From G020350405 sp964513655 (GTDB lineage: Bacteria > Planctomycetota > Phycisphaerae > Sedimentisphaerales > Anaerobacaceae): DNA of 33,291 bases. The notes beneath the pieces are model-generated. The model was given only the letters and a program-made list of their open reading frames with translations. It had not been told where the DNA came from and did no database searches. Location: positions 1 through 33,291 of the forward strand of contig CAZENQ010000031.1 in the NCBI GenBank assembly GCA_964513655.1. The letters are read 5' to 3'. The position numbers and the translations under genes were made by a program. This document shows, one piece after another, positions 8,345-16,462 of the stretch; the first letter of the stretch is position 1; each line of letters opens with the position of its first letter.

Positions 8345-8884
8345 TTATCGAGCGTTTTCTTTTAGTGAGTTGAGGTTTTGGAGGGTGTCGGCGAACTGGG
8401 ATTGGGCCTTATCGAGGTAGGCGTTTACCTCGTCGATGTATCCGTCGGCCGAGGCTGACCAGACCCTGTTAAGGTAGCGTTCTCCGGCTGCGAAGTAGCT
8501 CATCACATCGGCGTAGGCGTGTAAGCCGTGTACCTGGGCGATGCTCTCTCTGGCTTCGACAAATGTTTCAAGGTCTTCGCGAAAGAGTCGGTCGATATGG
8601 TGGCGGACATCGTATGGGTCAAGAGAGAGTTTCTCTTTGTTGAGTTGAGATATATTTTGGACGATGCGGGCAAGAGATGTTTCGACGTTGTGGATGTTGG
8701 CGGTAAGCTTGCCTTCGGCTTTAGCCTGGTGCCTTCGGGCCACTTGAACAAGACATATACCCGCAGCACCTGCGGCAAGTGCGGCAGTAAAATAACCCCA
8801 CTGGACGTCGGATTTGTCAAGGACGGAGAGGAGGGCCCCTGCCAGGAATCCCAAGGTTATCATGATGTATCCAATTGTTTTCAT
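8345..8884 (-). CDS. Small membrane protein with helical cytoplasmic tail
   Basis: A protein of 179 residues that I do not recognise. Residues about 4-20 and 28-48 form two membrane helices with a short D-K-S-D loop. The remaining 130 residues are charged and strongly helical, with possible coiled coil around N-V-E-T-S-L-A-R-I-V-Q-N-I-S-Q-L. The frame is open much further upstream (to 9316), but that part overlaps the OPT gene and has the composition of an antisense shadow. The ATG at 8884 follows the OPT stop by only 11 bases and begins the hydrophobic segment, so I chose it. The position suggests an accessory subunit or regulator of the OPT/POT transporters; this is inference from context only. 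Confidence 0.7.
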   Translation of the reverse strand: MKTIGYIMITLGFLAGALLSVLDKSDVQWGYFTAALAAGAAGICLVQVARRHQAKAEGKLTANIHNVETSLARIVQNISQLNKEKLSLDPYDVRHHIDRLFREDLETFVEARESIAQVHGLHAYADVMSYFAAGERYLNRVWSASADGYIDEVNAYLDKAQSQFADTLQNLNSLKENAR

Positions 8885-8895
8885 AGAGCTTGTCC

Positions 8896-10647
8896 TTATC
8901 CCGCCAATGCACCTGCGAAGATGTAGTACAGGGCGAAACCGACGCCGACCAGGGCCTCGCCCACAATTAGTCCGGCGGCGATGGGGATACCGACCTCTTC
9001 GCTGAAGCGATAGCCTTTTTTCCAGTCCACGAAAAGTCTCAGGAGTGTGCCGATGGTGTAGGTCAGGACTATGTTGAACGGCAGATAAAAGCCGAGCCCG
9101 ACCTGGATACCGAGTCCGCCCGGCGCACTGAAGCTCAGCAGGGCACCGAGGGCGGCGCCGGCGATGTACTTTTGCAAAGGTATTTGGCCGCCCAAAATTC
9201 CTTTTATCATACTGGCGAGTGCCTGTCCCTGTGGTGCGGGCAGTCTCGCGCTGCCAAGGCCATAGGCCTTGTGGAGGACGAATATCAGGGCCATGATTAC
9301 GATAGGGCCGAGCCATGTGGCGAGGAACTGGCCTATTTGCTGTTTGACGGGTGAGGCACCGACCAGATAACCGGTTTTGAGGTCAAGCATCAGGTCGGTG
9401 GCCTGGGACATTGCGACGCATGCGGCAGCCCCGACGATAATTGAAGCGACGATGGCGGCGGTGTCACCGAGTCCGCTGGTGATAACGACGAGGATGGTGA
9501 CGGCAATCAGTGTCATTCCGCTGAGGGGCGACCAGTTCGTTCGGCCGATACATTCGGAGAGGATGACGCCTGCTATCCATATCCAGAGTGTGCCGAAGAT
9601 TGCCATCGTGGCGCCGCGGATGATGCCCATTTCTTTGACGGACATGACGGCGGTAATGAGCAGCAGGACTGTCGCGCCAATAATCCCTATGAATAAAAGG
9701 CGAATCGGCATTTCGTCCTTAGCGTGTTCTGTCTTTAGTTGAGCGGCCTTTTGCATGCCGTGGACGGCGCTTACGATGAGCGGCAGTGCCAGGCAAATAC
9801 CAGCCAAGGCGCCGCCGACGAGCATGCCGATGCCGACCGGCCTAAATAACGTCAGTCGCATGTACTCCGGCATGCTATTGTCAAAAGCATTTAGTGTTTC
9901 ATATGAAGGGAGCAGGTCAAATGTGTTCAAGAGGGGGGCCAAAATCCAGTAGCAGACGTAGCCTCCGATGATGAAGTAGACGCCGCCTCGGCCTGCAATG
10001 AAGGCGACTCCGATGGTCAGTAGTGAGACGTACCATACGCCGTTCATATAATCGGGCATGCCAATCACTTGACCCAGATTCCAGTTTTCAAAGCCACTAT
10101 ACTGGCTTATAAAGTGGACGATACCGCTTACCGCCATTCCAGAGAGCAGAAGCAGGGCCTTTCTGACTCCCGCACCGGGGGATTTAAGGATGGTGGCGAC
10201 GGCGACACCGCCGGGATAGGTGAGGCGCTCAAAGTCAATCATCTGCTTTCGCAGGGGAATGATGAAGGCGATACCGAGGATTCCGCCGGCGATGCAGGAA
10301 AAGACCATCAAGACGGCGTTGAAGTTTGTCTGGCCGAGGATAAACAGTGCGGGGACGGTGAACATCATGCCGGCTGAGGCGCCGTTGACGGCGCTGGCGA
10401 CGGTCTGGTTGATGTTGTTTTCAACAATACTGTTTCGACCCATGAGGCCGCGGAGGATGCCAAAGCCCAAGATGGCGGCAAGTTCGGAGCCCTCAATGGA
10501 GAAACCGAGAATCAGGCTTGCGTACCCGATACTGACAGCAATGAGGATTCCCAAGCCGTAGCCTACGAGAACTGAGGTTACTGTGAGCTCCGGATACGGG
10601 CCGGTGCGGATGATTCTTTTCGAACCAGCTTGGCTGTCTGGTAGCAT
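8896..10647 (-). CDS. OPT family oligopeptide transporter (second, shorter copy)
   Basis: An inner-membrane OPT transporter of 583 residues, shorter and diverged from the one at 6325. It keeps the block N-S-I-V-E-N-N-I-N-Q-T (72-82), a matching Y-P-G-G-V-A-V-A-T-I segment near 144, and N-W-S-P-L-S-G-M-T-L in the second half where the other copy has N-N-P-I-S-G. These shared blocks show the two are homologous, but the sequence between them differs widely, so this is not a recent duplication. It sits between the POT transporter (70 bases upstream) and the small membrane protein (11 bases downstream), probably in one operon. The substrate is inferred to be peptides. Confidence 0.92.
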   Translation of the reverse strand: MLPDSQAGSKRIIRTGPYPELTVTSVLVGYGLGILIAVSIGYASLILGFSIEGSELAAILGFGILRGLMGRNSIVENNINQTVASAVNGASAGMMFTVPALFILGQTNFNAVLMVFSCIAGGILGIAFIIPLRKQMIDFERLTYPGGVAVATILKSPGAGVRKALLLLSGMAVSGIVHFISQYSGFENWNLGQVIGMPDYMNGVWYVSLLTIGVAFIAGRGGVYFIIGGYVCYWILAPLLNTFDLLPSYETLNAFDNSMPEYMRLTLFRPVGIGMLVGGALAGICLALPLIVSAVHGMQKAAQLKTEHAKDEMPIRLLFIGIIGATVLLLITAVMSVKEMGIIRGATMAIFGTLWIWIAGVILSECIGRTNWSPLSGMTLIAVTILVVITSGLGDTAAIVASIIVGAAACVAMSQATDLMLDLKTGYLVGASPVKQQIGQFLATWLGPIVIMALIFVLHKAYGLGSARLPAPQGQALASMIKGILGGQIPLQKYIAGAALGALLSFSAPGGLGIQVGLGFYLPFNIVLTYTIGTLLRLFVDWKKGYRFSEEVGIPIAAGLIVGEALVGVGFALYYIFAGALAG

Positions 10648-10717
10648 TAACTTGCCTTAGTATCCTGGAAAACTTTCTAAACGAAAAATCGCTTCAGGGC
10701 TATGGATAACGTGTTCG

Positions 10718-12076
10718 CTAAGGTGCAGATTCCTCGGGCGTCTCGTCCTGAATATAGGTCTTCTCGCGGTACGTCATTGCCACGAAAATGAAAAAAATAG
10801 CCGTAACAGCCATCATGACAGCAAAGAACCAGAAATAGCTCGCCCCGGGGAGTTTACTGCTGCCATCTTTGTTTTGAATGAACAGATTTACAATTGCGGT
10901 GAATACGTTACCCAATGTTATCGAGAGAAAGAATACGGCCATAATTAATGACTTCATTTTCTTAGGCGCCTGGGTGTAGGAGAATTCGAGACAGGTTATC
11001 GAGACCATAACTTCAGCGGCGGCTATAATGGCGTGGGCAAGAATGAGCCAAGCGATGGTGGGCCTAGCCCCGGCGACAATCCTCGTTTCGATACATGCCG
11101 AGACCACAAAGGCAAAAGCTGCCACAAACAGTCCTATTGATATTTTGCGAAGCGCTGTCAAGCCAAATACCCTGTTAATCGCAGGATAGATGACATAGGA
11201 AAAGACCGGAATCAGAATCATTATGAAAAGCGGGTTGACTGCCACAATCTGCGACGACAGCCACTCATGGCTCATCCAGTGGCGGTTCATTTTTTCCGCC
11301 TGGAGTACCCAGGCGGAATCCATCTGGTCGAACAAAGCCCAGAACATCGCCACAAATACATAGATTATGCAGAGCTTACCGAGCGCCCTGAGCCCATCAC
11401 CGCTAAACGTTTCCTTGACGAATCCCCAGCCGGCTGCTGGTATATGAACAAACTTCCACCTGCCCATCCAAAAGGCGAATGTGGCCAACAACATGAAGAC
11501 ACCGGGGACGCCAAACGCCACACGCGGGCCATACTTGTCCAGAAGGACCGGTGTTAACAATTGTGAAATAGTGGCGCCGAAATTGATAGAGAAATAGAAC
11601 CAGCCGTAAACTCTCGTAATCAAGTGCTGGTTGGTTTTGCCGAACTGGTCGCCCACGTTCGCGGATACACACGGCTTTATTGCTCCCGAGCCGATTGCGA
11701 TAAGTATCAGGCCCACCGTCAGCCCTATCCGGGTAGTATCCAGTACCAGCGCCAAAAAACCCAAACAGTAAACGAATGAAAAGCCGAGAATTGTTCTGTA
11801 TTTGCCGAACCAGATGTCGCACAGCAGGGCCCCGAGCAGGGGAGTGAAATATACCGCTGAGACGAACAAGTGGAAGTAGGTTTTGCTTTCTTCCGGGCCC
11901 ATCACGTTGAGGGCGCCGTTCGGGCCCATCAGGTATTTGGTCATGAAGATGACCAGGATACATCTGATTCCGTAGAAGCTGAAACGCTCGGCGGCTTCAT
12001 TTGTGAGGATGTAGGGGATGCCTGCGGGCATTTTCTTTAATGGGACGGGAGCGGTTAGATACTTGTTTTTGTTCAT
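10718..12076 (-). CDS. POT/PTR2 family proton-coupled peptide transporter
   Basis: A major-facilitator-type importer of di- and tripeptides driven by protons, 452 residues with about 12 membrane helices. The E-x-x-E-R-F motif of the first helix is intact (E27-A-A-E30-R31-F32, then S-F-Y-G), as needed for proton coupling. The PTR2 segment G-S-G-A-I-K-P-C-V-S-A is also present. It is the first gene of a likely three-gene operon with the OPT transporter and the small membrane protein. An upstream M2-type dipeptidase would release dipeptides, the preferred size for this family. No clear promoter was found in the upstream gap. Confidence 0.92.
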   Translation of the reverse strand: MNKNKYLTAPVPLKKMPAGIPYILTNEAAERFSFYGIRCILVIFMTKYLMGPNGALNVMGPEESKTYFHLFVSAVYFTPLLGALLCDIWFGKYRTILGFSFVYCLGFLALVLDTTRIGLTVGLILIAIGSGAIKPCVSANVGDQFGKTNQHLITRVYGWFYFSINFGATISQLLTPVLLDKYGPRVAFGVPGVFMLLATFAFWMGRWKFVHIPAAGWGFVKETFSGDGLRALGKLCIIYVFVAMFWALFDQMDSAWVLQAEKMNRHWMSHEWLSSQIVAVNPLFIMILIPVFSYVIYPAINRVFGLTALRKISIGLFVAAFAFVVSACIETRIVAGARPTIAWLILAHAIIAAAEVMVSITCLEFSYTQAPKKMKSLIMAVFFLSITLGNVFTAIVNLFIQNKDGSSKLPGASYFWFFAVMMAVTAIFFIFVAMTYREKTYIQDETPEESAP

Positions 12077-12502
12077 GCCGGGCTATCCGTGCTTTTGTCT
12101 ATCGACCATTCCTTGAGGGTGTTTGAGTACAGGTATTTGTTAGTTGTAACTTGATAAAGCTGCTGTATGGTACAAGTGCTGTGGGGGTGATGTCGAGGAA
12201 AAAAGACGGTGGGTGAGATTGGCGTGGCGATTGGCTCGACTGCCATGAGCAGCCAACTCTAAAAGGCGTCGAGCGGTTTTATAATATGGGGACGGGACGG
12301 CAGCGGTTTAAATCTGCCTCAATGGGCGGCTGCGGGGGGGATTTTGCGGTGAGTCGGAGATGCTGAAAAAAAATGATAATTGGTTGTTGATAAATGTAGA
12401 GAAATGAGCAAAAATGCGCAAAGATAGACGAAATCGAGAGTATAGCTGTTAAACCTGTGATAATCGGCGGGAAATTTGTATTCTGATTAGGAAGAAGTAT
12501 TA
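12077..12502. other. Intergenic gap between divergent POT and STAS genes
   Basis: A 426-base gap without a credible gene. It must hold the promoters of both flanking genes. For the STAS gene the best I see is TTGATA (12387-12392), 17 bases, AAAAAT (12410-12415), which is weak. TTGGCT (12231-12236) and AGCCAA (12251-12256) form a 6-bp stem with a 14-base loop, with no T-run after it. The middle part is G-rich on the plus strand. No tRNA or riboswitch was recognised. Confidence 0.5.
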
Positions 12503-12871
12503 ATGGGTGTGAGCGATAAAGCCGGTGTGGAGATAAGCGTTCAAGGGAAAGCTGTGGTAGTGGCTTATAAGTCCGCTTCGGTGAGTGATGTGGAAAAGAT
12601 AGCGGCTATTTCCGAACAGATTAATGAATTTATCGAAGAGAATCATCCGAACAAGATGATAGTGGATTTTGAGAAGGTCAAATTTTTCTCCTCGCTGTTG
12701 TTGGGGGTACTTCTGGATATGCGGGCCAGACTGAGAACGTATGACGGTGAAGTTTTGATAAGTGCGATAAATCCACAGCTGTACCGAGTTTTCAAGATAA
12801 CCAATCTTGATAAAATTTTCAGATTTTTCCCGGACAAGGAAAGCGCGGTCGAGGCGGTGAGCACAGATTGA
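12503..12871 (+). CDS. STAS domain protein (anti-sigma factor antagonist-like)
   Basis: A cytosolic protein of 122 residues made of one STAS domain, the fold of SpoIIAA-type anti-anti-sigma factors. The pattern is V-V-V-A-Y-K, a helix, M-I-V-D-F-E-K-V-K-F, then F-S-S-L-L-L-G-V-L-L with S63 and S64, and later V-L-I-S-A-I-N-P-Q-L-Y-R-V-F-K-I-T. The last block (x-P-x-x-x-R-V-F-x-x-T) is very typical. The usual D-S-S-G around the phosphorylated Ser is F-S-S-L here, so phospho-switching is less sure, though a Ser remains at the expected place. No anti-sigma kinase, phosphatase or sigma factor is nearby. AGGAAGAAG lies upstream of the ATG. The ACT-domain gene follows after 66 bases. Confidence 0.85.
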   Translation: MGVSDKAGVEISVQGKAVVVAYKSASVSDVEKIAAISEQINEFIEENHPNKMIVDFEKVKFFSSLLLGVLLDMRARLRTYDGEVLISAINPQLYRVFKITNLDKIFRFFPDKESAVEAVSTD

Positions 12872-12937
12872 GTTGTATTTGAAGGGTCTTTTAGCGATCT
12901 TTATTGTATTTGGTGTAAGATTCGGGAGGCCGATGCG

Positions 12938-13390
12938 ATGTATGTTGCCACGCAATTTTCTATTTTCATGGTAAATAAGCCGGGGGTGTTGGCTCAGGTG
13001 CTGGGTGAGTTTGCGCGTGCGAAGATAAATATCGTGGCGATGACAATGACAGATACGGTAGAGCACGGAGTTATGCGGGTGATTTTTGCGTCGTCCAAAA
13101 AGGCAAAAGAGCTATTGTCAAAGGGCAACATGCCCTATAACGAGACGGAAGTTTTGTGTGTTAACCTCACTAATAAGCCGGGTGCATTGGCGTCGGTGGC
13201 GGAGCGGCTGGCCAAGTACCACATAAATATATCTTACGCATATTGCACCGCGGGCGCTAAGGGCGGGCGGACAACCGGCGTTTTGAAAGTTGCCGATGTG
13301 AAAAAAGCGATGAGGGTCCTACAGCCAAATCATAAGAAGGTCACCAAATCAAAACCGGTGGTCAGGCGCTCGCGGGCCTCGAGGAAGTAG
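12938..13390 (+). CDS. Tandem ACT-domain protein
   Basis: A 150-residue protein built of two ACT domains, small-molecule (usually amino-acid) sensing folds. The first begins near residue 5 (F-S-I-F-M-V-N-K-P-G-V-L-A-Q-V-L), the second near residue 72 (L-C-V-N-L-T-N-K-P-G-A-L-A-S-V-A). Both have the N-K-P-G-x-L ligand-loop motif. The tail is Lys/Arg-rich (K-S-K-P-V-V-R-R-S-R), which could bind nucleic acid or simply be disordered. There is no catalytic domain, so it is likely regulatory. GGGAGG lies 8 bases before the ATG. It may share a transcript with the STAS gene. The effector is unknown. Confidence 0.88.
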   Translation: MYVATQFSIFMVNKPGVLAQVLGEFARAKINIVAMTMTDTVEHGVMRVIFASSKKAKELLSKGNMPYNETEVLCVNLTNKPGALASVAERLAKYHINISYAYCTAGAKGGRTTGVLKVADVKKAMRVLQPNHKKVTKSKPVVRRSRASRK

Positions 13391-13445
13391 CTGTTACGTA
13401 CAAGGGCATCACGGGCTGCAGCAGCTTTGTGAACTGCGGTTTCGA

Positions 13446-13465
13446 CGTTACTCATCAGAGTAACG
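13446..13465. repeat. Perfect stem-loop in convergent gap
   Basis: CGTTACTC, ATCA, GAGTAACG: an 8-bp perfect stem with a 4-base loop, placed between the ends of the ACT gene and the secreted-protein gene. It lacks a T-run on either strand. It may still mark transcript ends or be a protein site. Confidence 0.5.
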
Positions 13466-13507
13466 CCTTTAAGTTCATTTCTGAGGCGGCGCAGCTGGTT
13501 GATATGT

Positions 13508-14899
13508 CTAAGGCACACAGTTAGGGTCAAACGGGTTTCCGCACTCGAGCCACTCGGAGGCCAAGGCGTCAAGGTCCAGCAGGTTGACGAAGCAGTCACC
13601 GGTCAGGTCGTAGTACAGGGTGCATTGATATATTGTGAAGAGGTCGTTGCTGGTATCGTAGATGTTGGCATCGACGGCGCTGCTGATGCGGACGAGGCAT
13701 TGATTGGAATCAACCACCAGTGTGAACCAGTCGTATGAGCCGGTGTTGCCTGTGTTGGGCGGTGAGACACCTGAGAAGGATGAGCCATTGTTTGTCGAAT
13801 ATTCGATGACGACGTCGGCGATGGTTCCAGCGTTTGCCCAGGTTATGTTGTAGTTGCTGTCCGCGACCCAAGCTTCGCCACCGTTGGGGGAAGTTACGAC
13901 AGGGGGCTGGATACCGTGGTCGATGAAGGTTAGGCCCGTCCAGTGCGAACCCCACCAAGGCAGAATCAAAGGCAATGGGGCTGGACCCGGGAGGGTTCCA
14001 TCGGCATTGTCATAAACGATGATTGCCAATGCGCCTGCTGGGTTGTTCGCGTCCGCCCAGTAGCCGACGACCGTAGCGGTGTGTCCGAGGCCCTCGGATG
14101 GGTGCCATACTTCTCCTGTTTCGTCGTCAATGTAGCCATTAGGGTCGTATTCGGGTGGAGAGCCCCACGTAGCCCAGTCGAAATCGCCGCCGAGGTTGGG
14201 GTCTGAAGCTCTTGTTCTTGAGCTCAGGTTAAAATGGTCGAAGTGGGCGAGGAGTGGGCGGTTGGCGTCGATTTCAGTCATAATCAGCGAGTAGGCAGCA
14301 CCATCTATGTGGAGGTGCTGGGCATGTCCAGTTGTATCGAAGGCGGGATAAATTCCCGGGTCCATTCTGTATGCGCCGTAGTTTGTGACGAAGACGTCTA
14401 ACAGTCCTGCAGATGGGAAGTAGCCGGAGCCGCCGCCGATGAGGCCGCCATTTCCGGCGGCGCCGTCCATAATATGCTGGAGCTTTGTACCGCGGTATCC
14501 GGGCGAGTTTGGATTTCCGTCGAGTCCGAGGTCATTTGTGTTGAGATACCAGCCGAGGTCGTTGCGTGGTCCGCCGGTAGCGTCGGCTGTTTCGTCCTGC
14601 CAGAGGGGGTCGGGCCAAGGTGGTGTAATGGGAAACGGCTGGTTATCGCCGATACCAGAAACTCCCTTGTCATTGTAGTAGCCTACGATGTTGGCGGTTG
14701 CGGTGGGGACACACCAGGCCCCCCAAGGGCCACTTGGAGCCTGATTGGCGGCGGGGACGTGTACGGGCTGGTCCCAGTCGGGGACGTGGGGTATGCGGTG
14801 TACGTAGGGGGGAGCGGCAAGGACGGGCCGGGCGAGCCAGAGGTTCAGGGCCAATAATGCTCCAATTATGGTGGTTACAAGGATAGGATGCGTTTTCAT
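13508..14899 (-). CDS. Secreted C39-like cysteine-peptidase-fold protein with dockerin-like C-terminus
   Basis: A 463-residue exported protein. Residues 1-28 form a signal peptide ending V-L-A. The main domain (about 35-330) resembles C39-like papain-fold proteins: C63 in A-W-C-V-P-T-A-T-A-N, H273 in L-G-H-T-A-T-V-V-G-Y and D297/N298 in I-V-Y-D-N form a plausible catalytic set in the right order. A small beta domain starts at S337 (S-P-N-G-G-E-A-W, later I-T-W), as in Kre9/KNH-type extracellular modules. The end (about 430-452) is a dockerin-like loop, Y-D-L-T-G-D-C-F-V-N-L-L-D-L-D-A-L. GGAGG lies 9 bases before the chosen ATG; an ATG seven codons upstream at 14920 is less well placed. Peptidase activity is inferred. 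Confidence 0.82.
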   Translation of the reverse strand: MKTHPILVTTIIGALLALNLWLARPVLAAPPYVHRIPHVPDWDQPVHVPAANQAPSGPWGAWCVPTATANIVGYYNDKGVSGIGDNQPFPITPPWPDPLWQDETADATGGPRNDLGWYLNTNDLGLDGNPNSPGYRGTKLQHIMDGAAGNGGLIGGGSGYFPSAGLLDVFVTNYGAYRMDPGIYPAFDTTGHAQHLHIDGAAYSLIMTEIDANRPLLAHFDHFNLSSRTRASDPNLGGDFDWATWGSPPEYDPNGYIDDETGEVWHPSEGLGHTATVVGYWADANNPAGALAIIVYDNADGTLPGPAPLPLILPWWGSHWTGLTFIDHGIQPPVVTSPNGGEAWVADSNYNITWANAGTIADVVIEYSTNNGSSFSGVSPPNTGNTGSYDWFTLVVDSNQCLVRISSAVDANIYDTSNDLFTIYQCTLYYDLTGDCFVNLLDLDALASEWLECGNPFDPNCVP

Positions 14900-14987
14900 T
14901 TTCGTTTTCCTCCAAAACATTAAACCAAGGTTTTCTTGTTGGCTTCCTGCCGTCTTTGAATTATGAAATCAGTCGATGCTTTGGGGA

Positions 14988-15019
14988 TGAAGGCCCGAGC
15001 GAAAAGAAGGAGGCCTTCA
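14988..15019 (-). repeat. Inverted repeat in the 5' leader of the secreted-protein gene
   Basis: TGAAGGCC (14988-14995) and GGCCTTCA (15012-15019) form a perfect 8-bp stem with a 16-base loop. It falls in the predicted 140-base leader between the promoter at 15049-15078 and the ATG at 14899. It could be an operator or an mRNA structure; no T-run follows. Confidence 0.45.
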
Positions 15020-15048
15020 GTCTCGAGTCTCTTCAAGGATTCATATTT

Positions 15049-15078
15049 ATTCTATCGAACTACTGAGCTTTATGTCAA
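15049..15078 (-). promoter_or_regulatory. sigma70-type promoter for the secreted C39-like protein
   Basis: On the minus strand, a perfect -35 box TTGACA (15073-15078) and a -10 box TAGAAT (15049-15054) are separated by 18 bases. It lies downstream of hemL, so the secreted-protein gene should be transcribed separately. Confidence 0.65.
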
Positions 15079-15171
15079 GGGAATTATCAATTTTTTTTAA
15101 GTGGGGATTGTTGAATTTTGGGCGGATATCCGGGATTTGGGGCCTACAGCATTTTCGGCACAGTCAAAGGT

Positions 15172-16449
15172 TTAAAGCTTGATTGCCTGGATTGCGGCGA
15201 TTGTCTTGTCGAAGTCTTTTTGGCTGTGTTTGGTTGAGATGAAACAGGCCTCGAATTGAGAGGGAGGCAGGTAGATGCCGGCCTTTAGCATCGCCTTGAA
15301 ATATTTTGCATATCTGTCGGTGTCGGATTTTGTTGCGGAAATATAATCTGTTACCGGGCGGGTGTTGAAAAAGAGCGTAAACATCGAGCCTATGTGGTTG
15401 ATGGTATGAGCTGCGCCGGCTTTTTGAAGGGCTTGGCTGATTCGGCTGCAGAGTTGTTGGGTGAGGCGGTCCAGACGCGGGTAGGGATTTTGCGATTTGA
15501 GCAGTTTCAATGTGGTGATACCCGCGGCTACACAGACGGGATTTCCCGAGAGTGTGCCAGCCTGATAGACGCTGCCGTTTGGTGCCAGGTTGTCCATAAG
15601 TTTTGCTTTTCCACCGCAGGCACCTATGGGGAATCCGCCACCGATTATTTTGCCGAGGCAGGTCAGGTCGGCTTTTACGCCGAAGTGCTTTTGGACGCTG
15701 CCGTATTGGAGTCTGAATCCGGTTATCACTTCGTCGAAGATGAACAGACTGCGGTTTTTGGTGCATAGTTTTCTGATGGTTTTCAGGAAGTCCTTGTTTG
15801 GAAGCACTACTCCCATATTGCCGGCCACGGGCTCGACTATTACGGCGGCGATTTTGCTTGGGTGTTTTTTGAAGGCCTTTTCGATTGTTTGTGTGTTGTT
15901 GTATGGCAGCAGGATAGTGTGTTTTGTGAAGTCCTTTGGGACGCCGGGGCTGCTTGGAGTGCCGAAGGTTGTTGCGCCGGAGCCGGCCTTTACGAGCATG
16001 TGGTCTACGTGGCCGTGGTAGCAGCCGATGAATTTTATGATTTTATCCCGTCCTGTGGAACCGCGTGCGAGGCGGATTGCGGTCATAACAGCCTCGGTGC
16101 CGGAGCTGACGAGACGGACCTTTTCGACTGAGTCGATTGCAGCGGTTATCATGTTTGCAAGCTGGGTCTCAAGTTCTGTGGGTATTCCGAAACTGGTTCC
16201 CCTAACCATTACTTTTTTGACCTGGTCGAGGACGTATTTGTTTGCGTGGCCGAGTATCATCGGCCCCCAGGAGAGACAGTAGTCGATGTATCTTTTGCCG
16301 TCGGCGTCGTACAGATAAGGGCCTTTTGCCTTTTCGACGAATATTGGTCCTGCACCGACGGCCTTGAATGCTCTGACGGGGCTGTTAACACCGCCGGGTA
16401 TGACTTTTCTGGCATCCTGAAACAGCTTTTTGTTTTTTTTGTTACTCAT
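15172..16449 (-). CDS. hemL: Glutamate-1-semialdehyde 2,1-aminomutase
   Basis: PLP enzyme that turns glutamate-1-semialdehyde into 5-aminolevulinate in the C5 route to haem and corrinoids. At 425 residues it has the usual length. The start P-G-G-V-N-S-P-V-R-A-F is diagnostic for HemL. The PLP contacts S-S-G-T-E-A (115-120) and F-D-E-V (238-241) are present. The Schiff-base lysine is K267 in C-L-G-K-I-I-G-G-G. It starts 13 bases after the cobA-hemD stop and is surely co-transcribed with it. No hemA, hemB or hemC is in the window. The ribosome-binding site is weak, so translational coupling is possible. Confidence 0.96.
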   Translation of the reverse strand: MSNKKNKKLFQDARKVIPGGVNSPVRAFKAVGAGPIFVEKAKGPYLYDADGKRYIDYCLSWGPMILGHANKYVLDQVKKVMVRGTSFGIPTELETQLANMITAAIDSVEKVRLVSSGTEAVMTAIRLARGSTGRDKIIKFIGCYHGHVDHMLVKAGSGATTFGTPSSPGVPKDFTKHTILLPYNNTQTIEKAFKKHPSKIAAVIVEPVAGNMGVVLPNKDFLKTIRKLCTKNRSLFIFDEVITGFRLQYGSVQKHFGVKADLTCLGKIIGGGFPIGACGGKAKLMDNLAPNGSVYQAGTLSGNPVCVAAGITTLKLLKSQNPYPRLDRLTQQLCSRISQALQKAGAAHTINHIGSMFTLFFNTRPVTDYISATKSDTDRYAKYFKAMLKAGIYLPPSQFEACFISTKHSQKDFDKTIAAIQAIKL

Positions 16450-16462
16450 TTGGTTTACCCGG

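Noticed and set aside
8885..9316. Upstream extension of the small membrane protein frame to 9316
   Set aside because: The added 144 codons overlap the OPT gene on the same strand in another frame and are Arg/Pro-rich, as expected for a shadow. The ATG at 8884 fits the hydrophobic start.
12500..13066. 188-codon minus-strand frame over the STAS and ACT genes
   Set aside because: It is antisense to two clear domain proteins; the His/Tyr-rich product looks like a shadow.
13330..13599. Minus-strand frame of 89 codons overlapping the ends of the ACT and secreted-protein genes
   Set aside because: The part outside known genes is only about 115 bases, there is no ribosome-binding site of note, and both ends overlap real genes.
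15164..15766. 200-codon frame on the minus strand inside hemL
   Set aside because: Same strand but different frame from a complete, motif-rich HemL; Arg/Pro/His-rich composition typical of a shifted frame.
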